The notes: generated by a model from the letters alone, not told the origin. A DNA stretch of 64,000 nucleotides from Methylobacterium sp. SyP6R (GCF_019216885.1 NZ_JAAQRC020000001.1:1116001-1180000), one strand, 5' to 3'. Positions 54,547 to 63,414 are shown, counted from the first letter of the stretch. Translations and numbers: made by a program.

Positions 54547-55716
54547 TCAGCCGGCCGCCGCCGCCGAACGCCGCTCGACCAGCCGCGCCAGATACGCTGC
54601 GCCGAGCGGGATGATCGCGTCGTCGAAGTCGTAGGATGCATTGTGGACGGCGGCCCCGGCCTTGCCGTCGAGCCAGGCATAGGTGCCCGGCACGGCGAGC
54701 AGCATGTCGGCGAAATCCTCGCTGCCCATCTTGGGCTCCGGCGCCGTGTCGACCTTGGCCGCCCCGAACAGCTCGGTGGCGATCTCCGCGGCGGCCCGCG
54801 TCTGGGCCTCGCTGTTGCGCAGGACCGAGAAGATGTTGCGGATGTCGACGACGATCTCGGCCCCGAAGGTCGCCGCGATGCCGGCCGCGATCTCGCGCAG
54901 GCGCTGGGCCACCAGGGCGCGGATGCCGTCGTCGAAGGTGCGGATCGTGCCGGCGAGGTGGGCCTCCTCCGGGATCACGTTGTAGGCCGCCCCGGCATGG
55001 ACCTGGGTGATCGACAGCACGGCCGATTGCAGCGGGTCGGCGTTGCGGCTGACGATCGTCTGGAGCGCCTGGACCAGGGCGGCCTGGACCACGACCGGAT
55101 CGACGCCGCGATGCGGCTGCGCCCCGTGGGCGCCGCGGCCGACGATGCGGATGTCGAAGAAGTCCGCTGCCGCCATCGCGGCACCGGTCCGGACCGACAG
55201 CTCGCCGAAGCGCCCGCCCGGGTTGTTGTGCAGGCCGTAGACCTCGTCGCAGGGGAAGCGCGAGAACAGCCCGTCGGCCAGCATCGCGCGGGCGCCGCCC
55301 AGTCCCTCCTCGGCGGGCTGGAAGATGAACACCGCCGTACCGTCGAAGTCGCGGGTCTCGGCGAGGTACTTGGCGGCGCCGAGCAGCATCGTGGTGTGGC
55401 CGTCATGGCCGCAGGCGTGCATCTTGCCCGGCACCGTCGAGCGGTAGGGGAGGTTCGTCGCCTCCTCGATCGGCAGCGCGTCCATGTCGGCGCGCAGTCC
55501 GATGCGCCGGGTGCTGGTGCCGCGTCCGGTCAGGACGCCGACGACGCCGGTGCGGCCGATCCCGCGATGCACCTCGATGCCCCAGGAGGCGAGCTTTTCC
55601 GCCACGATGCCGGAGGTCCGCACCTCCTCGAAGCCGAGCTCGGGATGGGCGTGGAAGTCGCGCCGGATGGCGGTGAGGGCGTCGAGGTCGGCGGCGATGC
55701 GGTCGATCGGGGACAT
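54547..55716 (-). CDS. M20-family amidohydrolase (hippurate/N-acyl amino acid hydrolase type)
   Basis: A 389-residue metal-dependent hydrolase. The metal ligands are in KMHACGHDGHTTMLLGAA, IFQPAEEGLGGA and MGSEDFADML; RRDFHAHPELGFEE is the family opening. The dimerisation domain includes IRIVGRGAHGAQPHRGVDPV. Members split N-acyl amino acids, hippurate or IAA conjugates; the substrate is open. The start at 55716 gives MSPIDRIA. A longer frame upstream lacks conservation. Confidence 0.92.
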   Translation of the reverse strand: MSPIDRIAADLDALTAIRRDFHAHPELGFEEVRTSGIVAEKLASWGIEVHRGIGRTGVVGVLTGRGTSTRRIGLRADMDALPIEEATNLPYRSTVPGKMHACGHDGHTTMLLGAAKYLAETRDFDGTAVFIFQPAEEGLGGARAMLADGLFSRFPCDEVYGLHNNPGGRFGELSVRTGAAMAAADFFDIRIVGRGAHGAQPHRGVDPVVVQAALVQALQTIVSRNADPLQSAVLSITQVHAGAAYNVIPEEAHLAGTIRTFDDGIRALVAQRLREIAAGIAATFGAEIVVDIRNIFSVLRNSEAQTRAAAEIATELFGAAKVDTAPEPKMGSEDFADMLLAVPGTYAWLDGKAGAAVHNASYDFDDAIIPLGAAYLARLVERRSAAAAG

Positions 55717-55832
55717 GCGGCGAAGGCGCTCCGAACTTCGACCCGGGAGGCGGGCCGGACGGGGCGCATCCTCCGGTGTCGTCACTCACGAGTCCAGGGG
55801 CGCGGATGCATACCCGCGCCCCCGGCGACCGC

Positions 55833-57194
55833 TCAATCGGCGATGGCGCCGTAGACGAGCTGCTTGATCTCGCGCCGGTAGAAGGCCCGGCTCGGTCCCG
55901 GTGCCTGGGTCATCATCACCACCGCCAGGTCCTCCTTGGGATCGACCCAGAAGAACGTGCCGGCATAGCCCGCCCACATGAATTCGCCCTTGGAGCCCGG
56001 CACGCCGGCGATGCCGGCGTCTTTCCGCACCATGAAGCCGAGGCCGAAGGTGTAGCCGGGCACGCCCATCAGCAATTCGCCGGGGCCGACCACCGGCTTG
56101 ATCCGGTCGCCGAGATGGTCGGCGGTCATCAGTTCGACGCTGGTGCGGCTGAGCACCCGGGCGCCGTCGAGGCTGCCGCCGTCGAGCATCGCTTGCGCGA
56201 AGCGCAGGTAATCGGCCGCCGTGCCGTAGCCGCCGGCCCCGCCGGAATCGTTCTTCGGCACCGCGCCGTCGATCAGCCGGTTCGGCGCGCCGGTGGCGGG
56301 ATCGGTCGGCAGCGCCTGGGCGATCCGCCCCGCCTTGTCGGCCGGCACCGAGAAGCCGGTCTCGCTCATCTTCAACGGCCGCAGCACCCGCTCGGCCAGG
56401 TAATCGCCGAGGCGCTGGCCCGACGCCTTCTCGACCACGCGGCCGAGCACGTCGACGGCGAGGCTGTACTGCCAGACCGTGCCGGGCTGGTAGGCGAGCG
56501 GTGCGCCGGCGATCCGGCTGGTGAACTCCTCGGGATTGAGGTCGGTGGTGTTGTAGTCGAAATCCGGCTTGAACAGCCCGGCCTTGGCATAGGCCGCCTT
56601 CACCGCCGGGTTGGTGGTGATCTCGCCATAGGCGAGGCCGGCGGTGTGGCGCAGGAGATCCTGGATTGTGGGCGCACGCTCAGGCACCACCAGATCGGGC
56701 GCGGCCTCGCCGAGCGCGTTGGGGCGGGTGCCCGCCACCTTCAGGTCCTTGAACTCGGGCAGGTATTTCGAGACCGGGTCGGTGAGCTGGAGCCGGCCGT
56801 CCTCCATGAGCGTCATCGCGGCAACCGAGGTCAGCGGCTTCGTCATCGAGTAGATGCGGAAGATCGCGTCCTGAGGTAGCGGCGCCCCGGCGGCCTTGTC
56901 GCGAAAGCCGACGCTCTCGGCATAGGCGAGACGCCCGCGCCGGGCGATCATCACCACGGCGCCGGGCAGGCGGCCGGCCGCGACCTCCTCCTCCATGACC
57001 CGCTTGATCCGGCCGAGGCGCTCGGAGGACAGCCCGACCTCCTCCGGCCGGGCCGGCGCCAGGGCCTCGCCGCCGCGGGGCCTCAGGGCCTGATCCGCGA
57101 AGGCCGGAGTAACGAGCGCGGTGGCGAATGCCCCGATGCAGCCCAGCAGGAACCGGCGGGACGCGCGACCGCGTCCTCCCTCGCTCATGCGCAT
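55833..57194 (-). CDS. exported class C beta-lactamase-related serine hydrolase
   Basis: A 453-residue protein with a twin-arginine-like signal (ASRRFLLGCIGAFATALV). The nucleophile Ser is in FRIYSMTKPLTSVAAM (SxxK). The second motif is YSL (WQYSLAVDVLGRVVE) in place of YxN, and the KTG-box place reads GEFMWAGYAGTFFWVDP. This is the pattern of family S12 esterases and D-amino peptidases rather than true antibiotic-hydrolysing AmpC. GGGAGAG precedes the start. The substrate is unknown. It is a single gene between the M20 and FemAB-like genes, all leftward. Confidence 0.9.
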   Translation of the reverse strand: MRMSEGGRGRASRRFLLGCIGAFATALVTPAFADQALRPRGGEALAPARPEEVGLSSERLGRIKRVMEEEVAAGRLPGAVVMIARRGRLAYAESVGFRDKAAGAPLPQDAIFRIYSMTKPLTSVAAMTLMEDGRLQLTDPVSKYLPEFKDLKVAGTRPNALGEAAPDLVVPERAPTIQDLLRHTAGLAYGEITTNPAVKAAYAKAGLFKPDFDYNTTDLNPEEFTSRIAGAPLAYQPGTVWQYSLAVDVLGRVVEKASGQRLGDYLAERVLRPLKMSETGFSVPADKAGRIAQALPTDPATGAPNRLIDGAVPKNDSGGAGGYGTAADYLRFAQAMLDGGSLDGARVLSRTSVELMTADHLGDRIKPVVGPGELLMGVPGYTFGLGFMVRKDAGIAGVPGSKGEFMWAGYAGTFFWVDPKEDLAVVMMTQAPGPSRAFYRREIKQLVYGAIAD

Positions 57195-57276
57195 GGTGTC
57201 TCTCCCGAACCGGAGCCTCTTGCCGGGCCCCGTGGGGTCAGCGTAGCGGCCCGCCGATCCGGGCGCTACGGCGCCG

Positions 57277-58497
57277 TCAGTCGTCGCCCTTGCGGAACGG
57301 CGTCGCCTCGTCGAGAGCCTCGGCCGCCGCCTCGACGTGGCGCGCCTCGCGGGCGAGATAATCGGCGATGGCCGCGCGTAAAGACGGATCGGCGATGTCG
57401 TGGGCCGAGTGGGTGATGACCGGGCGGTAGCCGCGGGCGAGCTTGTGCTCGCCTTGCGCCCCCGCCTCGACCCGGGCGAGGCCGCGGGCGATCGCGAAGT
57501 CGATCGCCTGGTAGTAGCAGACCTCGAAATGCAGGAAGGGGTGATCCTCGATGCAGCCCCAGTTGCGGCCGTAGAGGGCGCGGTCGCCGATCAGGTTGAT
57601 GGCGCCCGCCACGTACTGCCCCTCGCGCTTGGCCATCACCAGCAGGATGCGCTCCGGCATCCGCTCGCCGATGAGCGAGAAGAAGCGCCGGTTGAGGTAG
57701 GGCCGGCCCCATTTGCGCGAGCCGGTATCGACGTAGAACCGGTAGAAGGCGTCCCAATGCGCCTCCGTCAGGTCCGAGCCGGTGACCCACTCGATGGTGA
57801 GCCCGGCGGCCAGCGCATCGCGGCGCTCGCGCTTGATCGCCTTGCGCTTGCGCGAGGCCAATGCTCCGAGAAAATCGTCGAAGGTGGCGTAGCCCGCATT
57901 GTCCCAGTGGAACTGCTGGTCGACCCGGCGCAGGAAGCCGAGATCGCCCGCCCGCTCGGCCTCGGATTCGGGCAGGAAGGTCGCGTGGATCGAGGAGGCC
58001 TCGACCTGCTTGCGCAACGCCCGCAGGCCCGCGACCAGGGCGGCGGTGGCCTCGTCCGGGTCCTCGCCCGGGGCGATCAGGAAGCGCGGGCCGGTGACGG
58101 GCGTGAACGGCACGCTGACCTGGAGCTTCGGGTAGTAACGGCCGCCGGCACGCTCGAACGCGTCGGCCCAGCCGTGATCGAACACGTACTCGCCCTGCGA
58201 ATGGGACTTCAGGTAGCAGGGCGCATAGCCGATCACCTGGCCGTCGCGCTCGGCGGCGACGTGCAGCGGCAGCCAGCCGGTGCGGCCGCCGACGCAAGCG
58301 GAATCCTCCAGCGCCGACAGGAAGGCGTGGCTGACGAAGGGGTTGTAGCTCTCGGCCGCGCCAGAAAGCGATTCGGCCGAGAGCGCGCAGCGGTCCCACG
58401 CGGCCGCCGCGATCTCGGAGATGCGCTGGACGACGCGGACCTGCAAGGTGCCCGTCTCCGGGGTGGCGCCGCACCCTGCTTCGCCGGTCTGTTCCAT
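57277..58497 (-). CDS. FemAB-like/GNAT-fold acyltransferase (DUF482 family)
   Basis: A 406-residue protein. The blocks YNPFVSHAFLSALEDSACVG, GYAPCYLKSHSQGEYVFDHGWADAFERAGGRYYPKLQVSVPFTPVTG and LPESEAERAGDLGFLRRVDQQFHWDN are those of the DUF482 (PF04339) family, which has a doubled GNAT-like fold related to peptidoglycan-bridge aminoacyl transferases. A later conserved stretch is HWDAFYRFYVDTGSRKWGRPYLNRRFF. The true substrate is unknown. It is present in many proteobacteria that lack peptide bridges, so a role in bridge formation is not implied. Confidence 0.88.
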   Translation of the reverse strand: MEQTGEAGCGATPETGTLQVRVVQRISEIAAAAWDRCALSAESLSGAAESYNPFVSHAFLSALEDSACVGGRTGWLPLHVAAERDGQVIGYAPCYLKSHSQGEYVFDHGWADAFERAGGRYYPKLQVSVPFTPVTGPRFLIAPGEDPDEATAALVAGLRALRKQVEASSIHATFLPESEAERAGDLGFLRRVDQQFHWDNAGYATFDDFLGALASRKRKAIKRERRDALAAGLTIEWVTGSDLTEAHWDAFYRFYVDTGSRKWGRPYLNRRFFSLIGERMPERILLVMAKREGQYVAGAINLIGDRALYGRNWGCIEDHPFLHFEVCYYQAIDFAIARGLARVEAGAQGEHKLARGYRPVITHSAHDIADPSLRAAIADYLAREARHVEAAAEALDEATPFRKGDD

Positions 58498-58607
58498 GGT
58501 GACCGGAGTTAGGTCGCGGCCGGCGGCTCGGCAATGCGGCGCGGCCTCGCAGGAGCGACGGAACCCAGGCGGAACTCTCGGGCCGCTTTGCTGATTTGTA
58601 TCTCACC

Positions 58608-58982
58608 ATGATGGACGACGACACCACGACGCGCCCGCGCGTCCCGACGGCGATGCCGAACCCGCAAGGTTCCCCAAACCCGCTCGCGCAGGCCTGGGAC
58701 GACCGGATCGCCCGGCTGCTCGACCTGCTGCCGAAGCGGGTGGGCGATGCGATCGCCTGGCTGCGGGCCCCGTCCCGGCGCTGGGTCCGGATTCCGGCGG
58801 CGATCCTGCTGATCCTCGGCGGCTTCCTGGCGGTCCTGCCGGTCTTCGGCCTGTGGATGCTGCCGCTCGGCCTCGCCCTCCTGAGCGAGGACCTGCCGGG
58901 CATGAAGCCGTCGCTGGAGCGCTCGGCCCGCTGGCTGGAGGACAAGTGGACGCGGGTCGTCGCGTGGTGGCGCGGCCGGTAA
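58608..58982 (+). CDS. small membrane protein, function unknown
   Basis: A 124-residue protein with a central hydrophobic region of two short helices (IPAAILLILGGFLAVLPVFGLWMLPLGLALLS) flanked by basic helices (RIARLLDLLPKRVGDAIAWLR and LERSARWLEDKWTRVVAWWRGR). Such proteins with a P-x-x-G-x-W-x-x-P-x-G turn resemble PGPGW-type transmembrane proteins. ATG codons at 58608 and 58611 are adjacent; either could serve. It is divergent from the FemAB-like gene. Confidence 0.68.
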   Translation: MMDDDTTTRPRVPTAMPNPQGSPNPLAQAWDDRIARLLDLLPKRVGDAIAWLRAPSRRWVRIPAAILLILGGFLAVLPVFGLWMLPLGLALLSEDLPGMKPSLERSARWLEDKWTRVVAWWRGR

Positions 58983-59032
58983 TCCGGCATGGAATCCGCC
59001 ACCGGAAGGACGCAACCGTCCCACCGCACAGG

Positions 59033-59168
59033 GTCATCCCGGGGCCGCGCAGCGGAGCCCGGGATCCAGACCCTCAGGTGATGAAGAAGAGAGCGTGACG
59101 CCGTCCGCTCTATCCTGAACCCTCCGCGGTTCTGGATTCCGGGCTCCGCTGCGCGGCCCCGGAATGAC
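59033..59168. repeat. dispersed palindromic repeat (family 1, full copy)
   Basis: It has the same arms as 350-485: GTCATCCCGGGGCCGCGCAG at the left and its complement at the right, with CCTCAGGTGATG in both inner parts. The two copies are the same length (136 bases). It lies between the small membrane protein gene and the export gene, which converge. Confidence 0.85.
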
Positions 59169-59230
59169 GCGGAGATCTATGGTTACTCTCGCGGCAAGAA
59201 AAGCTTCGTCGCTCCTCAGACAACGGCCCC

Positions 59231-60616
59231 CTAGTTCAACGACGTCATCGCCCCCGTCCGCGGCGCCGGCCAGGACACCGCCGGCAGGTCGATGTTGGGC
59301 AGTTCGACGCTCACGGAATCCCCCGGCATCAGCGCCATGGTCTCGTCGGCGCCGATCTCCTGTACGCCCGTGCCGGCCTGGCGGCTGACGCGGTAGGTCG
59401 GCTTGGCGCGGCGGGCCTGGGCGCGGTCGGTGAGGAAGCGCGGGGCCGAGACCTCGGCCTCGAGGATCAGCCGCTCGGCCACCTCCATCCGGGGCTTCAG
59501 CTGCTCGAGCTGGCGCTGGGTGTCGCGCGCCTCCGCGGTGACCTCGGTGGCGCGCCGGCTGCGCAGGTCGAGGATCGAGAGGTCGGCCCGCGAGATCGAT
59601 TCGCGGGCGCGCAGCAGGTCGGTGGTGGTGCGCAGCTTCTCGCTCTCCATCTGGGCCATCGAGCGGCCGGACGCGATGGTGCGCTGCTGGGTCGCCAGCC
59701 CGCGCTCGGCGAGCTGCTCGTTGCTGCGGATCTCGGTGGCGATCAGCTTGATCTGGGTATCGATGGTGGCGAGCTGGCCGTTCAGCGCGTCGATCTGCTG
59801 GCGCAGGAAGCGCTTGAGGTCCTCGATGGCGTCGACCTGGGTCGCCAGCGCCTTGCGGCGGGCCTCGAAGATCGAGGTCTCGCGGTCGATGAGCGCCAAC
59901 AGGCCCGGATCCGGCCGCCCGGTCAGTTCCTTCGGCAGCTCGATCTTGGGCTTGTCGTCGCGCTCGGCGGCGAGGCGGGCGAGCCGCAGGGTGAGTTGGT
60001 CGCGGTCCTTGTGCAGGCCGGCGAGATCGCCCCGTGCGGTGATCGCGTCGCGTTCCAGGCGCAGGAGCCCGCCATCGGTGACCCGCGGCGGTCCGCCGGC
60101 GAGCGCCACCGCCTTGCCCACCGTGAGCCCCGGCCGGAAGGCGTATTCGCCCGGCTTGTCGACGGCGCCGCTGATGTAGAACGGCCGGTAGACGGCGATC
60201 TCGACCGCGGTGTCGGGCGGATCGGCCAGGTCCATCCGGTCGCGCAGGCGCCGGGCGACCAGCCGGCCGACCTCCCGGGTCGGCAGGCCGGCCACCGGGA
60301 TGTCGCCGATGATCGGCAGGGACAGGGTGCCGTCCGCCCCGATGGTGAACTCGTCGTTGAGCGCCGTCCAGGCGAAGATCTCGTCGCGGCTCGCCCGCCA
60401 CTCGAACACCCGCAGCCGGATGCGGTCGAGCGGCCCGAGGGCGTAGCCGGGAAGTAAATTCGACGGGGTGCTGGCGGCGACCGGTGCAGGAGCCGGCGGG
60501 GCGGCGGGTGCCGGACGCGGCCCGTTCGCCGCGCCCGCGAACCCGGCCGGCAGGCAGAACGCGCCGAGGAGGAGCCCGCACCGGAGGGAGGCGGGAAGAC
60601 TTTGTGCGGCTCGCAT
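59231..60616 (-). CDS. ExoF-like outer-membrane polysaccharide export protein with long coiled coil
   Basis: A 461-residue exported protein. After the signal peptide (ending near AGFAGAAN) the Poly_export domain starts at about residue 60 (YALGPLDRIRLRVFEW...FTIGADGTLSLPIIGDIPVAGLP), then an SLBB-like domain (FYISGAVDKPGEYAFRPGLTVGKAV). A coiled coil of about 170 residues follows (DRETSIFEARRKALATQVDAI...), and the C terminus ends with a small beta domain. This domain order is that of ExoF of rhizobial succinoglycan synthesis. The ATG at 60616 is preferred over a TTG at 60640. It is divergent from an ExoY-like gene, again as in rhizobia. Confidence 0.86.
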   Translation of the reverse strand: MRAAQSLPASLRCGLLLGAFCLPAGFAGAANGPRPAPAAPPAPAPVAASTPSNLLPGYALGPLDRIRLRVFEWRASRDEIFAWTALNDEFTIGADGTLSLPIIGDIPVAGLPTREVGRLVARRLRDRMDLADPPDTAVEIAVYRPFYISGAVDKPGEYAFRPGLTVGKAVALAGGPPRVTDGGLLRLERDAITARGDLAGLHKDRDQLTLRLARLAAERDDKPKIELPKELTGRPDPGLLALIDRETSIFEARRKALATQVDAIEDLKRFLRQQIDALNGQLATIDTQIKLIATEIRSNEQLAERGLATQQRTIASGRSMAQMESEKLRTTTDLLRARESISRADLSILDLRSRRATEVTAEARDTQRQLEQLKPRMEVAERLILEAEVSAPRFLTDRAQARRAKPTYRVSRQAGTGVQEIGADETMALMPGDSVSVELPNIDLPAVSWPAPRTGAMTSLN

Positions 60617-60693
60617 GCGGATCAGGCCTTCTCGTCCCAAAAGAATCTGTCGCCGAAACCTCTCGTCCCGACAGGCCGGCCGGCACGGCGCCG

Positions 60694-60744
60694 GGCTCGT
60701 TGCCGGTGCAGGCTCATGGCCGGTGCGGGCTCATGGCCGGTGCG
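60694..60744 (+). repeat. three 17-bp tandem repeats upstream of the ExoF-like gene
   Basis: The unit GGCTCATGGCCGGTGCG is present twice without mismatch (60711-60727, 60728-60744) and once with three differences (60694-60710). 17 bp is close to one and a half helical turns, so alternate copies face opposite sides of the DNA. They lie 78 bases or more before the export gene start. Confidence 0.85.
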
Positions 60745-60990
60745 GGCTCGTCCTGATGCAGGACCTTGCCGGTGAATGCCGCAGACCCTCGGCCGTCCGG
60801 CGCCACGGCGCAGCCTCCCAATAAGCGGTAGGGGCCGCACCACCCCTTAGCGCTTTGCCTCTCCCACCCGTGTTCACCTTCGCTTCGTCGGGCGATGGGC
60901 CTGCATCCGAACGGCGTAATACAAGATTAAGCGACGTATATCCGCGTGCTATTGTGGTGAAATTGACCGAACGGTCGCGCCTCTGCCTAT

Positions 60991-61008
60991 CGTTAACCGC
61001 TCGTTAAC
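60991..61008 (+). promoter_or_regulatory. paired CGTTAAC sites next to the ExoY-like gene start
   Basis: CGTTAAC occurs at 60991-60997 and 61002-61008, 11 bases apart, placing both on one face of the DNA. Each contains the GTTAAC palindrome. They end just before the ribosome site (GGTGGAGA) of the sugar transferase gene. A repressor operator is possible; the regulator is unknown. Confidence 0.35.
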
Positions 61009-61022
61009 GGTGGAGACGGCGC

Positions 61023-61922
61023 ATGGCTCGTGGAGCACGACCGCAATCCCGCGTGGGCGGTGGTGATGAACTTGGCAGTAATGGGCTCGCCGGGAATACC
61101 CTGACCGGAAGGAGCGGCTTGACCGGGCGGAGCGGCCTGGTCGGAGGGAGCCTGGCCGGGAGCGGGCTCGGAGGTGCGGTGCCGGCCGGCGGCCTCGCGC
61201 TCCTGCTCGCCCCGGGATTGCTGGCTCCCGGGGTGCTGGCCCAGAGGCATCTGGCCCTCGCGCCGCCAGTCGAGGCCGGCACCGTGCCGGCCGTCGCCCG
61301 GAGCCGTCCGGCGATCCCGGCACGGCCCGGGGCGGGTCCGGTCGTCAAGCGCGCCGTCGACGTGGTGGGCGCCGCCCTCGGCCTGGTGCTGCTGCTGCCG
61401 CTCTTCCTCGTCGTCGCGGTGCTGATCAAGTGCGATTCGCGCGGGCCGGTGCTGTTTCGCCAGAGCCGCATCGGCCTCGGCAACCGGCCGTTCCGGGTAT
61501 GGAAGTTCCGCACCATGACCTGCTGCGAGAACGGCAGCGTGGTCCGGCAGGCCCGGCGCGACGATCCGCGGGTGACCCGGGTCGGCCGGGTCCTGCGCCG
61601 CACCAGCCTCGACGAGCTGCCCCAGCTCGTGAACGTGCTCCTCGGCTCGATGTCCCTGGTCGGGCCGCGGCCGCACGCGGTGGCGCATGACGCGCAGTTC
61701 ACCGGTACGGTCGCCCGCTACGCCGATCGGCACGCGGTGCGGCCGGGCATCACCGGCTGGGCCCAGGTGCGCGGCTGCCGCGGCGAGACGCCGAACGCCG
61801 CCGCGATGCAGCGCCGGGTCGATCTCGACCTCGCCTATATCGAGCATTGGTCGCTGCTGCTCGACCTGATCATTCTGGCGATGACGCTGCGCGAGATCTT
61901 TCGCTCGCAGGCCGCCTACTGA
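61023..61922 (+). CDS. ExoY-like undecaprenyl-phosphate sugar transferase
   Basis: A 299-residue protein. The catalytic part (about 105-299) is the bacterial sugar transferase fold: KRAVDVVGAALGLVLLLPLFLVVAVLIK (membrane-entry helix), GPVLFRQSRIGLGNRPFRVWKFRTM, DDPRVTRVGRVLRRTSLDELPQLVN and MSLVGPRPHA. It puts the first sugar phosphate on the lipid carrier to start a polysaccharide repeat unit. It lacks the four-helix domain of WcaJ-type proteins. The first 100 residues are unusual: Gly/Leu/Ser repeats such as LTGRSGLTGRSGLVGGS followed by Pro/Ala. GGTGGAGA precedes the ATG. Confidence 0.88.
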   Translation: MARGARPQSRVGGGDELGSNGLAGNTLTGRSGLTGRSGLVGGSLAGSGLGGAVPAGGLALLLAPGLLAPGVLAQRHLALAPPVEAGTVPAVARSRPAIPARPGAGPVVKRAVDVVGAALGLVLLLPLFLVVAVLIKCDSRGPVLFRQSRIGLGNRPFRVWKFRTMTCCENGSVVRQARRDDPRVTRVGRVLRRTSLDELPQLVNVLLGSMSLVGPRPHAVAHDAQFTGTVARYADRHAVRPGITGWAQVRGCRGETPNAAAMQRRVDLDLAYIEHWSLLLDLIILAMTLREIFRSQAAY

Positions 61923-62007
61923 ACTCCTCCTCCCGCTTCATCATCATGTCCCGGCCGCGCGCCCGCGCAGCCGGGACATGATCCTTGCCCAAAGGATTAT
62001 TTTCTTG

Positions 62008-63207
62008 ATGATGATCGTCGATCTCCTCCTCTGCGCCCTGGCGCTCGCCGGCACGGTGCCGGTCCTGGTCCTCGCCGCGCAGGTGCTGGCCTCGCTGCCC
62101 GCCCTGCGCCCGGCGCCCCTGGCGCCGCGCCGCCCCTCCCTGGCGGTGCTGGTGCCGGCCCATGACGAGGCCGGCCAGATCGCCGGCACGGTGGCTGCCT
62201 TGCGCGCCGGCCTCGGCCCCGGCGACCGCCTGGTGGTGGTGGCCGACAATTGCCGCGACGCCACCGCGGCGACCGCCCGGGAGGCCGGGGCGGAGGTGGT
62301 GGAGCGCCACGACCTCGCGCGGCGCGGCAAGGGCTACGCCCTCGATTGCGGCCATCGTCACCTCGTCCGGACCGGGCTACCCGAGACCCTGGTGGTCGTC
62401 GATGCCGATTGCGCCTTGAGCCCGGCCGGCCTCGACCGGATCGCCCGCTTGAGCGCCGCCCTCGACGGCCCGGTCCAGGCGGCCTACCGCCTCGATCCAC
62501 CGCCGCAGGCCTCCTCGTCTCTGCGCCTCGCGACCTTCGCGACGGTGGTGAAGCAGATCGGCCGGCCCCTCGGCGCGAGCCGCCTCGGCTGGCCCTGCGG
62601 CATCTCCGGTACCGGCTTCGCGGTGCCGACGCGCCTCCTCGGCAGGGTCGGGCTCGCGAACGGCCACATCGCCGAGGACCTGAAGCTCGGCCTCGACCTG
62701 GCGCTGGCCGGCCATCCGCCCCGCTTCTGCCCGCAGGCCGAGGTGACGAGCGCGCTCCCCGCCGGCGCGGCGGCGCGGCGAGCGCAGCAGACCCGCTGGG
62801 AGCACGGCCACCTCTCGCTGATCGCTCCCTATGCCGGCCGGCTTCTGCGTGCCGCCCTGCGCCGGGGCGATGCCCGGCTCGCGGCGCTCGCCCTCGACCT
62901 CTGCGTGCTGCCCCTGGTCACCCTCGCGCTGGCGGAGGCCGGGCTCGCCGGTCTCGGTCTCGCCTGGTGGGCGATCGGCGGCGGGGCGGGACCGCTGCTG
63001 ATCGCCAGTGCCAGCCTCGCCCTCCTCGTCCTCGCCTTCGGGCTCGCGGCCCGGCGCTGGGGCGGCGGCCTCCTGCGCTGGCACGACCTCGCCGCCCTGC
63101 CGCGCCTCGTCGCCGGCAAGGCCGGGATCCTCGGTCGGTTCGCGCTGCGGCGCCGGTCGGAATGGGTGCGGACCGAGCGGGCCGGGGAGGGGCCGTCGGT
63201 GGGGTAG
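62008..63207 (+). CDS. membrane-associated GT2 glycosyltransferase
   Basis: A 399-residue protein. An N-terminal membrane helix (LLLCALALAGTVPVLVLAAQV) is followed by a GT2 domain: LAVLVPAHDEAGQIAGTVAAL, VVADNCRDATA, VVVDADCALSP (DxD metal site), a GTGFAVP block, AEDLKLGLDLAL (catalytic ED) and QQTRWEHGH (Q-x-x-R-W). Two more C-terminal helices follow. The Q-x-x-R-W motif is typical of chain-forming or membrane-bound GT2 enzymes. It probably extends the repeat unit started by the ExoY-like protein, 85 bases upstream. The start at 62008 is chosen for the AGGA upstream; 61978 is an alternative. Confidence 0.87.
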   Translation: MMIVDLLLCALALAGTVPVLVLAAQVLASLPALRPAPLAPRRPSLAVLVPAHDEAGQIAGTVAALRAGLGPGDRLVVVADNCRDATAATAREAGAEVVERHDLARRGKGYALDCGHRHLVRTGLPETLVVVDADCALSPAGLDRIARLSAALDGPVQAAYRLDPPPQASSSLRLATFATVVKQIGRPLGASRLGWPCGISGTGFAVPTRLLGRVGLANGHIAEDLKLGLDLALAGHPPRFCPQAEVTSALPAGAAARRAQQTRWEHGHLSLIAPYAGRLLRAALRRGDARLAALALDLCVLPLVTLALAEAGLAGLGLAWWAIGGGAGPLLIASASLALLVLAFGLAARRWGGGLLRWHDLAALPRLVAGKAGILGRFALRRRSEWVRTERAGEGPSVG

Positions 63208-63374
63208 GGGCCGTGCGCCGGGGCGGGAGCCCCGGCGGTTGGGAGCCCCGGCGGTTGCTTGAGACCGACCGGGTTTTTCCACGGGGGGATTTTTATAACA
63301 GCCAAGTCGTACGGTTTCCGATTGCTCGCTTCGCGATGCGGAAACCGGCTTCGCTCAGGCGCCGCACGGGCGGG

Positions 63375-63414
63375 TGATACGGCGTCCGGAAGGAATCTTC
63401 CGGACGCCGTATCA
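63375..63414. terminator. perfect 18-bp inverted repeat between convergent genes
   Basis: TGATACGGCGTCCGGAAG, a GAAT loop and the exact complement form an uninterrupted 18-bp stem. It lies between two convergent glycosyltransferase genes and has no T-run, so it may act as a bidirectional transcription block or be a mobile-repeat remnant. A degenerate piece of family 1 follows (about 63417-63445). Confidence 0.5.

Larger units (their letters stand above)
60617..61022. other. 406-base divergent regulatory region of exopolysaccharide genes
   Basis: This gap serves the leftward ExoF-like gene and the rightward ExoY-like gene. It contains 17-bp tandem repeats (60694-60744), a GACCGAACGGTC palindrome (60965-60976) and two CGTTAAC direct repeats near the right gene. 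The part from about 60890 to 60960 is less GC-rich and is the likely promoter area. Confidence 0.55.

Noticed and set aside
53852..54614. Plus-strand frames opposite the HIT gene
   Set aside because: They contain no domain and overlap a clear HIT protein and its upstream region.
55833..57194. True class C beta-lactamase (AmpC resistance gene)
   Set aside because: The YxN motif is YSL and the KTG box is changed; the pattern fits S12 esterases or peptidases better.
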